Notes: generated by a model from the letters alone, not told the origin. DNA of 16,661 nucleotides from Clostridia bacterium (GCA_017481065.1 JAFUPT010000140.1:1-16661); one strand, 5' to 3'. Shown: positions 1 through 6,710, counted from the stretch's first letter. Translations and numbers: made by a program.

Positions 1-54
1 GAAATAATATACCTTGCCCGCCTTCTTGAAGCGGACGCCGATTACTGTTGCCAT
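1..54 (-). CDS. ricT: RicT/YaaT (PSP1-domain) protein, N-terminal 18 residues only
   Basis: Only the first 18 codons are present; the gene runs off the left edge. The reverse strand reads MATVIGVRFKKAGKVYYF, which matches the start of the RicT/YaaT family (V-x-G-V-R-F-K-K-A-G-K-x-Y-Y-F). The ATG is at 52-54 with GGGAGG about 10 bases upstream. In Bacillus, RicT is part of the RicA-RicF-RicT complex that works with RNase Y in mRNA maturation and affects sporulation and competence. Its place directly downstream of holB (23-bp gap) is the usual Firmicutes order darA-(yaaR)-holB-ricT. Identification rests on the short N-terminus plus synteny. Confidence 0.82.
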   Translation of the reverse strand, partial: MATVIGVRFKKAGKVYYF

Positions 55-77
55 AGTTGTAAGTTCCTCCCGTATAT

Positions 78-1031
78 TCAGACTTTCCCGGAAACGAGCT
101 CAAAATCCATCGGTTCCAGCACATTCACCCAGGAAAGGTTTGCGGAGAGCTGGCGGCGGGCGAGCATCACCCGCTGCATCAGTTCGCTTCCGCTATATTT
201 CGATTTTTTCAGGCGCTCCAAATCCGCCGCCTGGTAAGGCGCAGCGCCGTTCTGCACCCGCATCAAATCCCTGGCCCAGAGCTCCAGAATTTCCAGCACC
301 GCGCTTTCCCGGCCCTTCACATCGCCGATCTTCGCCGTGGCGCGGATCACATCCTCGCTCTTTTTCATGCCTTCCAGCGCGTCGATCACCCGCTCGCGCA
401 GCTTCAGGTATTCCCCGTCCGCATCGATCTCCAGCGCGCGGCCTGCGGAACCCTGCGCGATGGCGGCGAGCAGCCGCGCCCGTTCCGCTTCAATTCCCCG
501 CCGCTCGAGCACCTTCGCGCATTCCCCTACTTCCAAACAGCGAAACCTGAGCTGCAAACAGCGGGATACGATCGTGGGCAGCAGCGCGCCCGGGGCGTCG
601 GTAAGCAGGAAAAAGAGGGTGTCTCCCGTGGGATTCTCCAAAGTCTTGAGCAGTGCGTTCTGGGCGCTCTCGTTCATGGAATCCGCCCGGTCGATGATGG
701 CGATCTTCTTGCCGCCCTCGTAGGACGCCAGATTCAGCTTCTCGATCAATTCGCGAATCTGGTCCACCTTTATGGTATTCTTCTCCGGAGCCACGAAATG
801 CGCATCCGGATGCGCATCATTCAGGCATTTCTTGCAGGCGGGGCAGATTCCGCAGGGCTTCTCCCCCTCCCCCTGGCAGAGGGATGCGCGGGCAAACAGC
901 CGGGCCATGCTCTTCTTCCCCGTCCCATGGGGGCCGCAGAAAAGAAGGGCATGAACAATGCGCCCGGCTTGCGCCGAACGCATCAGCTGTTCCATTTTTG
1001 CGTCCAAACCCGCGAAATCAGTAAGTTTCAA
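78..1031 (-). CDS. holB: DNA polymerase III subunit delta' (clamp loader)
   Basis: This 317-residue protein is the delta' subunit of the clamp loader, which opens and loads the beta sliding clamp. Visible motifs are: a Walker-A-like loop GPHGTGKKS at residues 33-41; a zinc-binding group with Cys52, Cys60, Cys63 and Cys66; IIDRAD at 112-117 in the Walker B place; and the SRC motif at 156-158 that supplies the arginine finger to a neighbouring subunit. Length is normal for the family. The start is a TTG codon (1029-1031). No ATG or GTG lies between the upstream stop and this point, and the first in-frame ATG downstream would remove the conserved F-x-x-L N-terminus. The Shine-Dalgarno is poorly placed (AGGGA about 13 bases upstream), so translation may depend on coupling to darA, which ends 23 bp before. 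Confidence 0.95.
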   Translation of the reverse strand: MKLTDFAGLDAKMEQLMRSAQAGRIVHALLFCGPHGTGKKSMARLFARASLCQGEGEKPCGICPACKKCLNDAHPDAHFVAPEKNTIKVDQIRELIEKLNLASYEGGKKIAIIDRADSMNESAQNALLKTLENPTGDTLFFLLTDAPGALLPTIVSRCLQLRFRCLEVGECAKVLERRGIEAERARLLAAIAQGSAGRALEIDADGEYLKLRERVIDALEGMKKSEDVIRATAKIGDVKGRESAVLEILELWARDLMRVQNGAAPYQAADLERLKKSKYSGSELMQRVMLARRQLSANLSWVNVLEPMDFELVSGKV

Positions 1032-1054
1032 AACCTTGCAAGCGTCCCTGATGC

Positions 1055-1387
1055 TTAGAATTTGTGGAACTGCTCCACATCGAGCACGAATACGATTGCG
1101 CCGCCCACGGTGACCTGCACCGGGTAAGCGGGCACATACATGCCTGCCGAGCCGGACATCGGCGCATGCACGGGAGCCATCTGCTGGCGGCTCTTGCAGG
1201 TATGCTCGATGATGTCCATCACAGTCGGCACCTTTTCATCCTCCACGCCGATCAGCAGCGTGGTATTACCGGAGCGAAGGAAACCGCCGGTGGTGGCCAG
1301 CTTCGTCGCACCAAAGCCCTCGTTCGTCAATTTGTTGACCAGGCGGGATGCATCTTCATCCTGTACGATTGCGATCAAAAGTTTCAT
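1055..1387 (-). CDS. darA: Cyclic-di-AMP receptor DarA (PstA/YaaQ)
   Basis: This 110-residue PII-like protein binds the second messenger c-di-AMP as a trimer. The sequence shows MKLLIAIVQDEDASRLV at the N-terminus, then KLATTGGFLRSGNTTLLIGVE, the nucleotide-binding region typical of DarA, and a C-terminal GGAIVFVLDVEQF. Length matches the family (about 109). A longer reading frame begins 24 codons upstream, but the ATG at 1385-1387 is preferred because it has GGGGAG eight bases upstream and gives the normal N-terminus. It is the first gene of darA-holB-ricT. The yaaR gene that often sits between darA and holB is absent. The target of DarA is unknown in general, so the call is a receptor rather than an enzyme. 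Confidence 0.94.
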   Translation of the reverse strand: MKLLIAIVQDEDASRLVNKLTNEGFGATKLATTGGFLRSGNTTLLIGVEDEKVPTVMDIIEHTCKSRQQMAPVHAPMSGSAGMYVPAYPVQVTVGGAIVFVLDVEQFHKF

Positions 1388-1418
1388 GTTCTTCACTCCC
1401 CTTTTATCGTGTGTACAT

Positions 1419-1447
1419 ATTATACACGAATTCCCCCCATTATGCAA
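1419..1447 (-). promoter_or_regulatory. SigA-type promoter for darA-holB-ricT
   Basis: On the minus strand: -35 TTGCAT (1442-1447), 17-bp spacer, -10 TATAAT (1419-1424). The start point would fall about 30 bp upstream of the darA ATG. The -10 sits inside a GTGTA/TACAC inverted repeat (1411-1427), and a GAATTCC/GGAATTC inverted repeat (1428-1434 and 1451-1457) brackets the -35 and spacer. Confidence 0.7.
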
Positions 1448-1468
1448 GACGGAATTCATCCTCAGATT

Positions 1469-2947
1469 TTACAAAAGTATGCATATCATGCCGCCGCTGC
1501 CCTCGTTGATGATCTTGCCCATGGACTGACGCAGCTTCCCCCGCAGCTCATCCGGCAGGCGGGTGAGCTTCATGCCCATTTCATCCTTCACAAGATCCCG
1601 CAACGGCTTGCCGAACACCTCCGTAGCCCATACGCCGGATGGGTCCGCCTCGTATTCCCGGATCAGGCGCTCCACTAGCTCCCGGCTCTGCTTCTCCGTG
1701 CCCACGATGGGGTTCACATTGGTCTTCAAATCCACCCGTATCATGTGCAGCGAGGGCGCATTGGCCTGCAGCTTCACGCCGTAGTGGCCGCCCTCCCGGG
1801 CGAGGGCCGGCTCGCTCAGCTCCATCTCCTCCATTTCGGGCAGCACCACGCCGTATCCCGTCTGCTTCACGCTCTCCAGCGCGCCCGCCACCTTGCGGTA
1901 AGCCCGGCTGTCCGCCACCAGCGCCTTCATCAATTCAAACAGGTGTTCCTCGCCGTCGATCTCCTGCCCGCTGGCCTCGCCCAGTATCTTGTAAAAGAGC
2001 CCATCCCGCATGTTCAGCCGGTAATCCGCGCGGCCCTCGTTCAGCTCGATGGCGTGGAGCGTGGCGTCCTCGGCATATTCGTTTTCACTGAATACCTCGG
2101 AAACCGCGCCGTGGTCCCGCACCTTGCGTATCTTCCCGGCAGCGCCCCGTATGCTGTCCATCACAGCCTTGCCCAGCCAGTGCTCTCCATCCAGGGAGGT
2201 GAGCCATCCCGGCGCGCTGATCTTCACCTCCCGCAGCGGGAATTCAAACAGCAGGCTCTCCAGCAGGGAACCGATGTCCTCCTCCCGCAGGTTATGGATA
2301 TCCGTGGCATGCACCGGCACGGCATATTTTTCATGCAGGCGTTCGCTGAGCCGGCGGGTTTCATTATCCTTCGGATGCGTGCTGTTGAGCACCACGATAA
2401 AGGGCTTTCCCAGGGCCTTCAGCTCCGAAACCGCCCGCTCCTCCGCCTCCTCATAGGCGCTGCGGGGCAAATCCACGATGCTTCCATCCGTGGTCACCAC
2501 GATGCCGATGGTGGAGTGGTCGTCGATCACCTTGCGTGTGCCGATCTCCGCCGCCTCCTCGAAGGGGATATCGTGGTCAAACCAGGGCGTGCGCACCATG
2601 CGCGCCCCATCCTCCTCGCTCGCACCCAGCGCGCCGGGCACCATATAACCCACGCAGTCCACCAGCCGCACCCGGGCGCTGGAAGCCTCTTTCAGCTCCA
2701 GCTTCGCCGCCTCGTTGGGCACAAATTTCGGCTGCGTGGTCATCACCGTCTTCCCCGCCCCGCTCTGGGGCAATTCATCCCGGGATCGCTCCCGGTCGTT
2801 TTCATCCTCCATGTTGGGCAGCACCATCAGCTCCATGAACCGCTTGATGAAGCTCGATTTGCCCGTGCGAACAGGGCCGACCACGCCGATGTAGATATCG
2901 CCATCGCACCGGCCCGCGATATCCCTGTAAATTGCATTCTGATCCAT
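1469..2947 (-). CDS. spoIVA: Stage IV sporulation protein A, spore coat morphogenetic ATPase
   Basis: SpoIVA is a cytoskeletal ATPase made in the mother cell. It polymerises on the forespore surface, anchored by SpoVM, and forms the basement layer of the spore coat. The 492-residue product has exactly the length of Bacillus subtilis SpoIVA. It keeps the Walker A loop GPVRTGKSS with Lys30, the Thr70-Thr71 pair in MTTQPKFVPN, and the Walker B Asp97 in RLVDCVG. The hydrophobic C-terminal tail GGMICILL, the region known to be needed for forespore localisation, is intact. The ATG at 2945-2947 is chosen because the frame's earlier codons overlap the Shine-Dalgarno GGGAGG. It is not in an obvious operon: darA downstream has its own promoter, and the sortase gene diverges upstream. 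It is the best evidence that this organism sporulates. Confidence 0.97.
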   Translation of the reverse strand: MDQNAIYRDIAGRCDGDIYIGVVGPVRTGKSSFIKRFMELMVLPNMEDENDRERSRDELPQSGAGKTVMTTQPKFVPNEAAKLELKEASSARVRLVDCVGYMVPGALGASEEDGARMVRTPWFDHDIPFEEAAEIGTRKVIDDHSTIGIVVTTDGSIVDLPRSAYEEAEERAVSELKALGKPFIVVLNSTHPKDNETRRLSERLHEKYAVPVHATDIHNLREEDIGSLLESLLFEFPLREVKISAPGWLTSLDGEHWLGKAVMDSIRGAAGKIRKVRDHGAVSEVFSENEYAEDATLHAIELNEGRADYRLNMRDGLFYKILGEASGQEIDGEEHLFELMKALVADSRAYRKVAGALESVKQTGYGVVLPEMEEMELSEPALAREGGHYGVKLQANAPSLHMIRVDLKTNVNPIVGTEKQSRELVERLIREYEADPSGVWATEVFGKPLRDLVKDEMGMKLTRLPDELRGKLRQSMGKIINEGSGGMICILL

Positions 2948-2977
2948 GGACCCGCCTCCCAATGCTTCTTCACCCCA

Positions 2978-3007
2978 ACCTTATGAACAGCTTTTCCCCG
3001 TTATGCA
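2978..3007 (-). promoter_or_regulatory. Possible SigE-like promoter of spoIVA
   Basis: In Bacillus, spoIVA is transcribed by mother-cell SigE. On the minus strand a -10-like CATAAGGT (2978-2985) lies 14 bp from a -35-like TGCATAAC (3000-3007). The 14-bp spacing is typical of SigE, but the match to the CATACAMT consensus is partial (five of eight). This is a weak candidate. Confidence 0.3.
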
Positions 3008-3017
3008 GAAGCCACCC

Positions 3018-3046
3018 TTGCAATTGCGCGCCGAAAGCCTTATAAT
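3018..3046 (+). promoter_or_regulatory. SigA-type promoter of the sortase gene
   Basis: -35 TTGCAA (3018-3023), 17-bp spacer, -10 TATAAT (3041-3046). The start would fall near 3053, leaving a short leader with Shine-Dalgarno CCGGAGG (3065-3071) five bases before the ATG at 3077. Confidence 0.75.
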
Positions 3047-3076
3047 TAGAATCAGAATGAACACCCGGAGGCTGGC

Positions 3077-4174
3077 ATGAAGAACTGGATCAAGCGCTTA
3101 CTCGAACGATACAAGGCCGTTCCCCGGCAGCTGCACAGCGAAAGCGTGCGGGAACGCAGCAAGGCCCAGCGGCTCATTGCGCTCACCGTCTGCCTGCCGC
3201 TGATGCTCGCCTGCGCGCTCTACATGGTCAACTGGCAGCTGGAAAAGAGCCGCGTGGAGCAGGAAAACGCCGCCTACACCGATCTGTACAAGCCCGCTGC
3301 ACCCGCGGCGCTTCCCACCGTGTCGCCCACGGCCACGCCGCCGCTCACCAAGCAGCCGCGGCTCACGCCCTCTCCCGCTCCCACGGATGCGCCCACCGGC
3401 ACGCCCGCTCCCGAGCCCAGCTCCGCCCCCACGCCGGAACCCGCAGGCGGCGCCGAGCCCACCTTCGAAGTCGCCGTGGACGCCACCCTCCTTCCCAGGG
3501 TCACTCCGGATGCGGATACCATCGTATATTCCATCGAAACCCCGCCGCCGGTGCAGGAATCCTTTGCCGATCTCCTTGCCCTGAATCCGGAAACCATCGG
3601 CTTCCTCACCATCGGGGACCGCATCTCCCTGCCGGTGGTCCAGCGCAAAAACGATAACAGCTATTACCTCACCCACAGCTTCGAGGGCGAGCCCAGCGAT
3701 GCAGGCACCCTCTTCCTCGATGGCTCCAACCTGCTGGTTCCCGAGGATAAAAACCTGCTGGTCTACGGCCACAACATGCGCAACGGCACCATGTTCCATG
3801 CCCTCAGCGGCTATTGCGACCTGGATTTCCTCAAGCAGCATGCGCTGGTGCAGTTCGATACCATCTATGAGGACCGCACCTATATCCCCTTCGCCGCCTT
3901 CACCGCCACGGTGGACCCCGGCACCGAGGCCTACCTCGATATCCGCCAGTTCCTCTTTGATGAGGATAGCTTCGATCTCTTCATCACCCGCATCAACCGC
4001 CTCTCCCTTTACGATAGCCCCATTGAGGTGGCCTACGGCGATAACATCCTGCTGCTCGTCACCTGCGAATATACCCACGACAACGGCCGCTTCATCGTCG
4101 CCCTGCGCGAAATGCGCGCCGACGAAACCGATATCCAGATGAACGAACTGGTAAAGTACACGAAGCTGCGTTAA
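3077..4174 (+). CDS. srtB: Class B sortase with long Pro/Thr/Ala-rich stalk
   Basis: This 365-residue membrane-anchored cysteine transpeptidase should attach sorting-signal proteins to the cell wall or link pilin-like subunits. Layout: basic cytoplasmic N-terminus (1-32), one transmembrane segment (about 33-52), a low-complexity stalk rich in Pro, Thr and Ala (about 73-150), then the catalytic domain. The triad is complete: His232 in VYGHNMRNG, Cys330 in LLLVTCEYT, and Arg338 in NGRFIVALR. The VTC-E-Y/NGRFIV pattern points to class B rather than class A. The stalk of about 80 residues is longer than in model SrtB proteins and could carry the domain out through the wall. No sortase substrate or LPxTG/NPxTN-like tail is encoded nearby. 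The gene is monocistronic, with its own promoter and the mirror-image hairpin cluster downstream. Confidence 0.9.
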   Translation: MKNWIKRLLERYKAVPRQLHSESVRERSKAQRLIALTVCLPLMLACALYMVNWQLEKSRVEQENAAYTDLYKPAAPAALPTVSPTATPPLTKQPRLTPSPAPTDAPTGTPAPEPSSAPTPEPAGGAEPTFEVAVDATLLPRVTPDADTIVYSIETPPPVQESFADLLALNPETIGFLTIGDRISLPVVQRKNDNSYYLTHSFEGEPSDAGTLFLDGSNLLVPEDKNLLVYGHNMRNGTMFHALSGYCDLDFLKQHALVQFDTIYEDRTYIPFAAFTATVDPGTEAYLDIRQFLFDEDSFDLFITRINRLSLYDSPIEVAYGDNILLLVTCEYTHDNGRFIVALREMRADETDIQMNELVKYTKLR

Positions 4175-4180
4175 CGAGGG

Positions 4181-4369
4181 GACGCTTAGGGGCTTTGCCC
4201 CTAAGAACCCCACCAAAGGGAATGATTCCCTTTGGAAACCCCACAAAAAAGGCACGCAATGCGTGCCTTTTATTTTTTATGCGATGCGCAGCATCGCTTG
4301 TGAGGGGTCCAGGGGAAATCATTTCCCCTGGCAGGGATTCTTAAGGGACGGAGTCCCTTAAGCGTCTCC
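4181..4369. repeat. Two mirror-image hairpin arms around a central terminator (repeat copy A)
   Basis: Six hairpins fill the space between two convergent genes. Left arm: hairpin I at 4185-4205 (9-bp perfect stem CTTAGGGGC, loop TTT) and hairpin II at 4213-4235 (10-bp perfect stem CCAAAGGGAA, loop TGA). Then comes the terminator at 4245-4278 and a short hairpin at 4281-4297 (stem GCGATGC, loop GCA). Right arm, in the opposite orientation: hairpin II at 4309-4331 (10-bp perfect stem CCAGGGGAAA, loop TCA) and hairpin I at 4340-4362 (10-bp perfect stem CTTAAGGGAC, loop GGA). Reverse-complementing one arm aligns it with the other through hairpin I, a short CCC-containing linker, hairpin II and an ACCCC-like edge. 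Further copies are at 14815-14880 and 15169-15200. The stems differ in sequence but remain paired, as expected for selected structure or a mobile-type palindromic repeat. Confidence 0.85.
4245..4278. terminator. Bidirectional intrinsic terminator between sortase and ogg
   Basis: Stem GGCACGCA / TGCGTGCC (4251-4267) is flanked by A6 on the left and TTTTATTTTTT on the right, so it can terminate transcription from either side. It serves the convergent sortase (+) and ogg (-) genes. Confidence 0.9.
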
Positions 4370-4370
4370 C

Positions 4371-5225
4371 TCAACGTTTCCCCCACGTCTCCCCCTCACA
4401 GCTCCATATCCCCATCCGCGCAGCGTGAAAGAGGAACTGCTGCAAAAGCCCCGCATGCTCGCCCAGGCGTTCGCGGGCAATGCACATCATCTGTTTGCGG
4501 CTCTTGCAGGAAACGCCGAACCAGCTCCTGAGCAGCTTTTCCACCCACACATCCACAGGAAATGCCGAGCAATGTCCGCAGCCGAAGAGCAGCACGCAGT
4601 CCGCCACCTTGTCTCCCACGCCGGGCAGGCTGGTGAGCAGCTTGTGCGCCCCGTCGTAATCCATGCAGCAGAGCTCGCCGACGGGAAAGCCATCCCGCAC
4701 CCGCCGCGCCGTCTCAATCAGGTATGGCGCGCGATAGCCCACGCCGAGCGCGCGCAGTTCATCCTCGCCGCAGTCCGCCAGCACCTCCGGCGCAGGGAAG
4801 CCGTGAACAGCCATGCCATCGATTGAATATTCCCTGCCAAAATTCCGGCACAGCGCCGATACCAGATTGCGTATCCGGGAAACATTGTTGTTGGCCGAGA
4901 GTATAAAGCTCAGCAGCGCCTCCCACGGCTCCTGGTTCAACACCCGCAGCCCCGGATAGAGCGCAATCGCCCGCTCCGCCGCCGGGATGTGGGCGTATTC
5001 CCCGGCAATGGCCGCGTAATCCCGGTCGAGGTCAAGGTAATGCCGGAAAAAACTCTGGCTCGCGCCCTCGCCGTGGGTTCCCTCCGCATCCTGCCATATG
5101 CGCACCGCCGCGCCGTTCAGCGCAGCAAAATAGCCCCGGTCCGTCTCCGTCCAGCAGAAGCACTGGGCGCTGTCCACCAGGGTGAGCTTCAAATCAATGC
5201 TTTCGTTTCCAATGAATGTACTCAT
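4371..5225 (-). CDS. ogg: OGG1-type 8-oxoguanine DNA glycosylase/AP lyase
   Basis: This 284-residue HhH-GPD base-excision enzyme should remove 8-oxoguanine paired with C and nick the abasic site. The helix-hairpin-helix LPGVGDKVADC at 200-210 contains catalytic Lys206, and the PVD motif supplies Asp225. The 19-residue spacing equals that of human OGG1 (Lys249/Asp268). The estranged-base contact motif is present as ANNNVSRI, with Asn112 and Arg117 matching OGG1 Asn149 and Arg154. The N-terminal OGG_N-like segment is recognisable (QCFCWTE at 21-27, against the usual GQ-x-F-R-W), but the Arg of FRW is replaced by Cys24. No convincing Shine-Dalgarno precedes the ATG at 5223-5225. A TATAAA lies only a few bases upstream, but no matching -35 was seen. 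The gene stands alone between two terminators. Confidence 0.88.
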   Translation of the reverse strand: MSTFIGNESIDLKLTLVDSAQCFCWTETDRGYFAALNGAAVRIWQDAEGTHGEGASQSFFRHYLDLDRDYAAIAGEYAHIPAAERAIALYPGLRVLNQEPWEALLSFILSANNNVSRIRNLVSALCRNFGREYSIDGMAVHGFPAPEVLADCGEDELRALGVGYRAPYLIETARRVRDGFPVGELCCMDYDGAHKLLTSLPGVGDKVADCVLLFGCGHCSAFPVDVWVEKLLRSWFGVSCKSRKQMMCIARERLGEHAGLLQQFLFHAARMGIWSCEGETWGKR

Positions 5226-5262
5226 ATGTATTTATAAACATGATCCATGTTTTCCGAAACAC

Positions 5263-5294
5263 AAAAAGCGCCGGAGAAAATTCTCCGACGCTTT
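5263..5294 (-). terminator. Terminator of the rplU-prp-rpmA operon
   Basis: Twelve-bp stem on the minus strand (AGCGTCGGAGAA paired with TTCTCCGGCGCT, one G-T pair) with a 2-base AATT-type turn, followed by TTTTT. It lies 12 bp after the rpmA stop codon and separates the operon from ogg. Confidence 0.92.
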
Positions 5295-5306
5295 GTTTAC
5301 CCGAAA

Positions 5307-5603
5307 TTATTCGGCAGCTGCTTCCGCCTTTGCGTAAACGCTTACCTGCTTGCGGGTCTTGTCCTTACGCTCGAACTTGACGACGCCGTCGATCTTTGCG
5401 TACAGGGTATCATCATCACCGATGCCAACATTGTTGCCGGGATGGATCTTGGTGCCGCGCTGGCGAACCAGAATGTTGCCTGCCAGAACGAACTGACCAT
5501 CGCTGCGCTTGGTGCCCAGGCGCTGTGCATGGCTGTCGCGGCCGTTACGGGAAGAACCCATACCCTTCTTATGAGCGAAGAGCTGCAGATTCATCTTGAA
5601 CAT
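5307..5603 (-). CDS. rpmA: 50S ribosomal protein L27 with Firmicutes-type cleavable N-terminus
   Basis: This 98-residue protein of the large subunit has an N-terminal tail that reaches the peptidyl-transferase centre. It begins MFKMNLQLF, followed by [15 protein letters not shown]. This nine-residue extension matches the Staphylococcus aureus precursor MLKLNLQFF, which Prp must remove to expose the functional tail. The ATG at 5601-5603 is chosen over the internal Met4 because it gives the full extension and has GGAGGT eight bases upstream. Prp is encoded directly upstream (gap 6 bp), so enzyme and substrate are co-transcribed. It is the last gene of rplU-prp-rpmA; obg, which follows rpmA in many Firmicutes, is not here. 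Confidence 0.98.
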   Translation of the reverse strand: MFKMNLQLFAHKKGMGSSRNGRDSHAQRLGTKRSDGQFVLAGNILVRQRGTKIHPGNNVGIGDDDTLYAKIDGVVKFERKDKTRKQVSVYAKAEAAAE

Positions 5604-5609
5604 TATGCT

Positions 5610-5963
5610 TTACCTCCGGTCCTTGAAGATAATCCGAAGATTTCGAGGGTATTCCCTCTGGATTGCCTGAAGACCTTCCTTGAGCGTAACCAGCAGAAGC
5701 TGTGCCTGCTGAATCTGCTCCTCGGTCGCCTCAGGCGTCAAGTTTGCTTCAATGAACGCTCCATCATCGTCCTGATCGAACATCACCGGGGCTTTGAGGA
5801 CATTTTTCAGCCCGTTCAAAACCGTCTGGGTGAGGGCGGAAACCGCCGCGCAGACAATATCGCTGCCTGCCTCAGCGTAGCCCGAATGCCCGGAGGCCGA
5901 ATAACCAATCAGAGCGCCGTCGGACCGCTTCATAAATGTCACGGTCGTTCCCAAGGATTTCAT
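5610..5963 (-). CDS. prp: Ribosomal-processing cysteine protease Prp
   Basis: This 117-residue protein of the YsxB/DUF464 family removes the N-terminal extension of L27 during ribosome assembly. The catalytic pair is visible as His26 in SGHSGYAEAGSDIVCAAVSAL and Cys38, 12 residues apart as in S. aureus Prp (His22/Cys34). The gene sits between rplU and rpmA, its usual place in Firmicutes. Its ATG overlaps the rplU stop by one base (TGATG), which suggests translational coupling. No good Shine-Dalgarno precedes that ATG, and a GTG seven codons in is an alternative that would give an N-terminus (MTFMKRSDG) closer to some homologues. Confidence 0.95.
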   Translation of the reverse strand: MKSLGTTVTFMKRSDGALIGYSASGHSGYAEAGSDIVCAAVSALTQTVLNGLKNVLKAPVMFDQDDDGAFIEANLTPEATEEQIQQAQLLLVTLKEGLQAIQREYPRNLRIIFKDRR

Positions 5964-6274
5964 CAGGCGTTGATAGCGGTGATTTCAACCTTGGTGTAGG
6001 GCTGACGATGACCCTGCTTCTTGCGCTCGTTCTTCTTGGCCTTGTACTTATAGACGACGACCTTCTTGGCCTTAACCTGGGCCAGAACCTTGCCTTCAAC
6101 CTTAGCACCGGCTACCACGGGGGTACCGATCTTGGTTTCGTCATCGTTGCCAACGAGCAGAACCTCTTCAAAAGTAACCGCTTCGTCTGCCTGAGCGTTG
6201 ATCTTTTCTACGAAGATAACGTCGCCCTGCTGAACACGGTACTGCTTGCCACCGGTCTTAATGACTGCGTACAC
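5963..6274 (-). CDS. rplU: 50S ribosomal protein L21
   Basis: This large-subunit protein binds 23S rRNA. The 103 residues read [20 protein letters not shown] at the N-terminus and contain the lysine-rich [27 protein letters not shown] signature of the family. The frame continues three codons upstream to another GTG, but that codon overlaps the Shine-Dalgarno AGGAGG. The GTG at 6272-6274 lies eight bases after it and gives the standard 103-residue length, so it is taken as the start. First gene of rplU-prp-rpmA. Confidence 0.97.
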   Translation of the reverse strand: MYAVIKTGGKQYRVQQGDVIFVEKINAQADEAVTFEEVLLVGNDDETKIGTPVVAGAKVEGKVLAQVKAKKVVVYKYKAKKNERKKQGHRQPYTKVEITAINA

Positions 6275-6354
6275 GCGTTGCACCTCCTATACCTAAATCT
6301 CGCCAGGGTTGGGCAGCATTTACATGCGTTTAGAGCCGACCCCGTGCGGCTTAC
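6275..6354 (-). promoter_or_regulatory. 5' leader of rplU mRNA, possible L21 autoregulatory leader
   Basis: The roughly 80-nt untranslated leader between the promoter and the rplU start can fold into at least two small hairpins on the minus strand: AGCCG/CGGCT and GCAT/ATGC. L21 leaders of this kind are known in Firmicutes. I infer the class from position and cannot confirm that the structure matches the Rfam L21_leader model. Confidence 0.4.
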
Positions 6355-6360
6355 CGATTT

Positions 6361-6389
6361 ATTATACATGCAATTCCCCGCCTTGTCAA
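6361..6389 (-). promoter_or_regulatory. Consensus SigA promoter of rplU-prp-rpmA
   Basis: Perfect -35 TTGACA (6384-6389), 17-bp spacer and perfect -10 TATAAT (6361-6366) on the minus strand, as expected for a highly expressed ribosomal operon. Confidence 0.93.
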
Positions 6390-6448
6390 TCGAAGTTGAT
6401 GTTAATCCGGGGAAAGCATGAAAAAATAACATTATCAATTGGGCGGAA

Positions 6449-6700
6449 TTATGCCCGTGAAAGAAGCATCTGAAAGAAGTTGCCCGCCGCGATCATCAGG
6501 AACAGCACGGCGTTGAAGCCGCATGCAAACATCAGCTTCCACCGCCATCCCCTGTGCATTTCATCGGGCATCTTCGCCGCATGCCTTCTGTCCAGCCAGC
6601 GAAACAGGAAAAACAGAATCGCAAACAAAACTGCCAGCGGCAAGGGGAGATAAACCAGCACCACGACCATCACAGCCCACATCAGTACCGCAAACTGCAT
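6449..6700 (-). CDS. Small membrane protein, paralogue of the upstream gene
   Basis: Unrecognised 83-residue protein. It has a long hydrophobic stretch (residues 3-34, with PLP at 19-21 that could be a turn), a basic loop containing FRWLDRR at 33-39 and RGWRWK at 50-55, and a second membrane segment (about 56-79). The ATG at 6698-6700 is chosen over an in-frame start eight codons upstream because it has AGGGGG seven bases before it. It follows the 80-residue gene by 10 bp and resembles it: both have an FRWL-[DH]-[RK]-R motif right after the first hydrophobic stretch, a W/R-rich loop and a second membrane helix. It is the last gene of the tetR-amidase operon. Function unknown; a membrane partner of the wall amidase is only a guess from context. 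Confidence 0.75.
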   Translation of the reverse strand: MQFAVLMWAVMVVVLVYLPLPLAVLFAILFFLFRWLDRRHAAKMPDEMHRGWRWKLMFACGFNAVLFLMIAAGNFFQMLLSRA

Positions 6701-6710
6701 ATCGTTCCCC

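Noticed and set aside
1745..2986. 413-codon open frame on the plus strand opposite spoIVA
   Set aside because: It covers a complete, correctly sized spoIVA on the other strand and extends into its promoter region; it has no Shine-Dalgarno.
3098..4255. 385-codon open frame on the minus strand opposite the sortase
   Set aside because: It starts inside the hairpin repeat and terminator and overlaps an intact sortase with all catalytic residues.
6420..6465. Terminator after the 83-residue membrane protein
   Set aside because: GGGC/GCCC can form only a 4-bp stem with an 8-base loop, and the T run is about 20 bases further; too weak to call.
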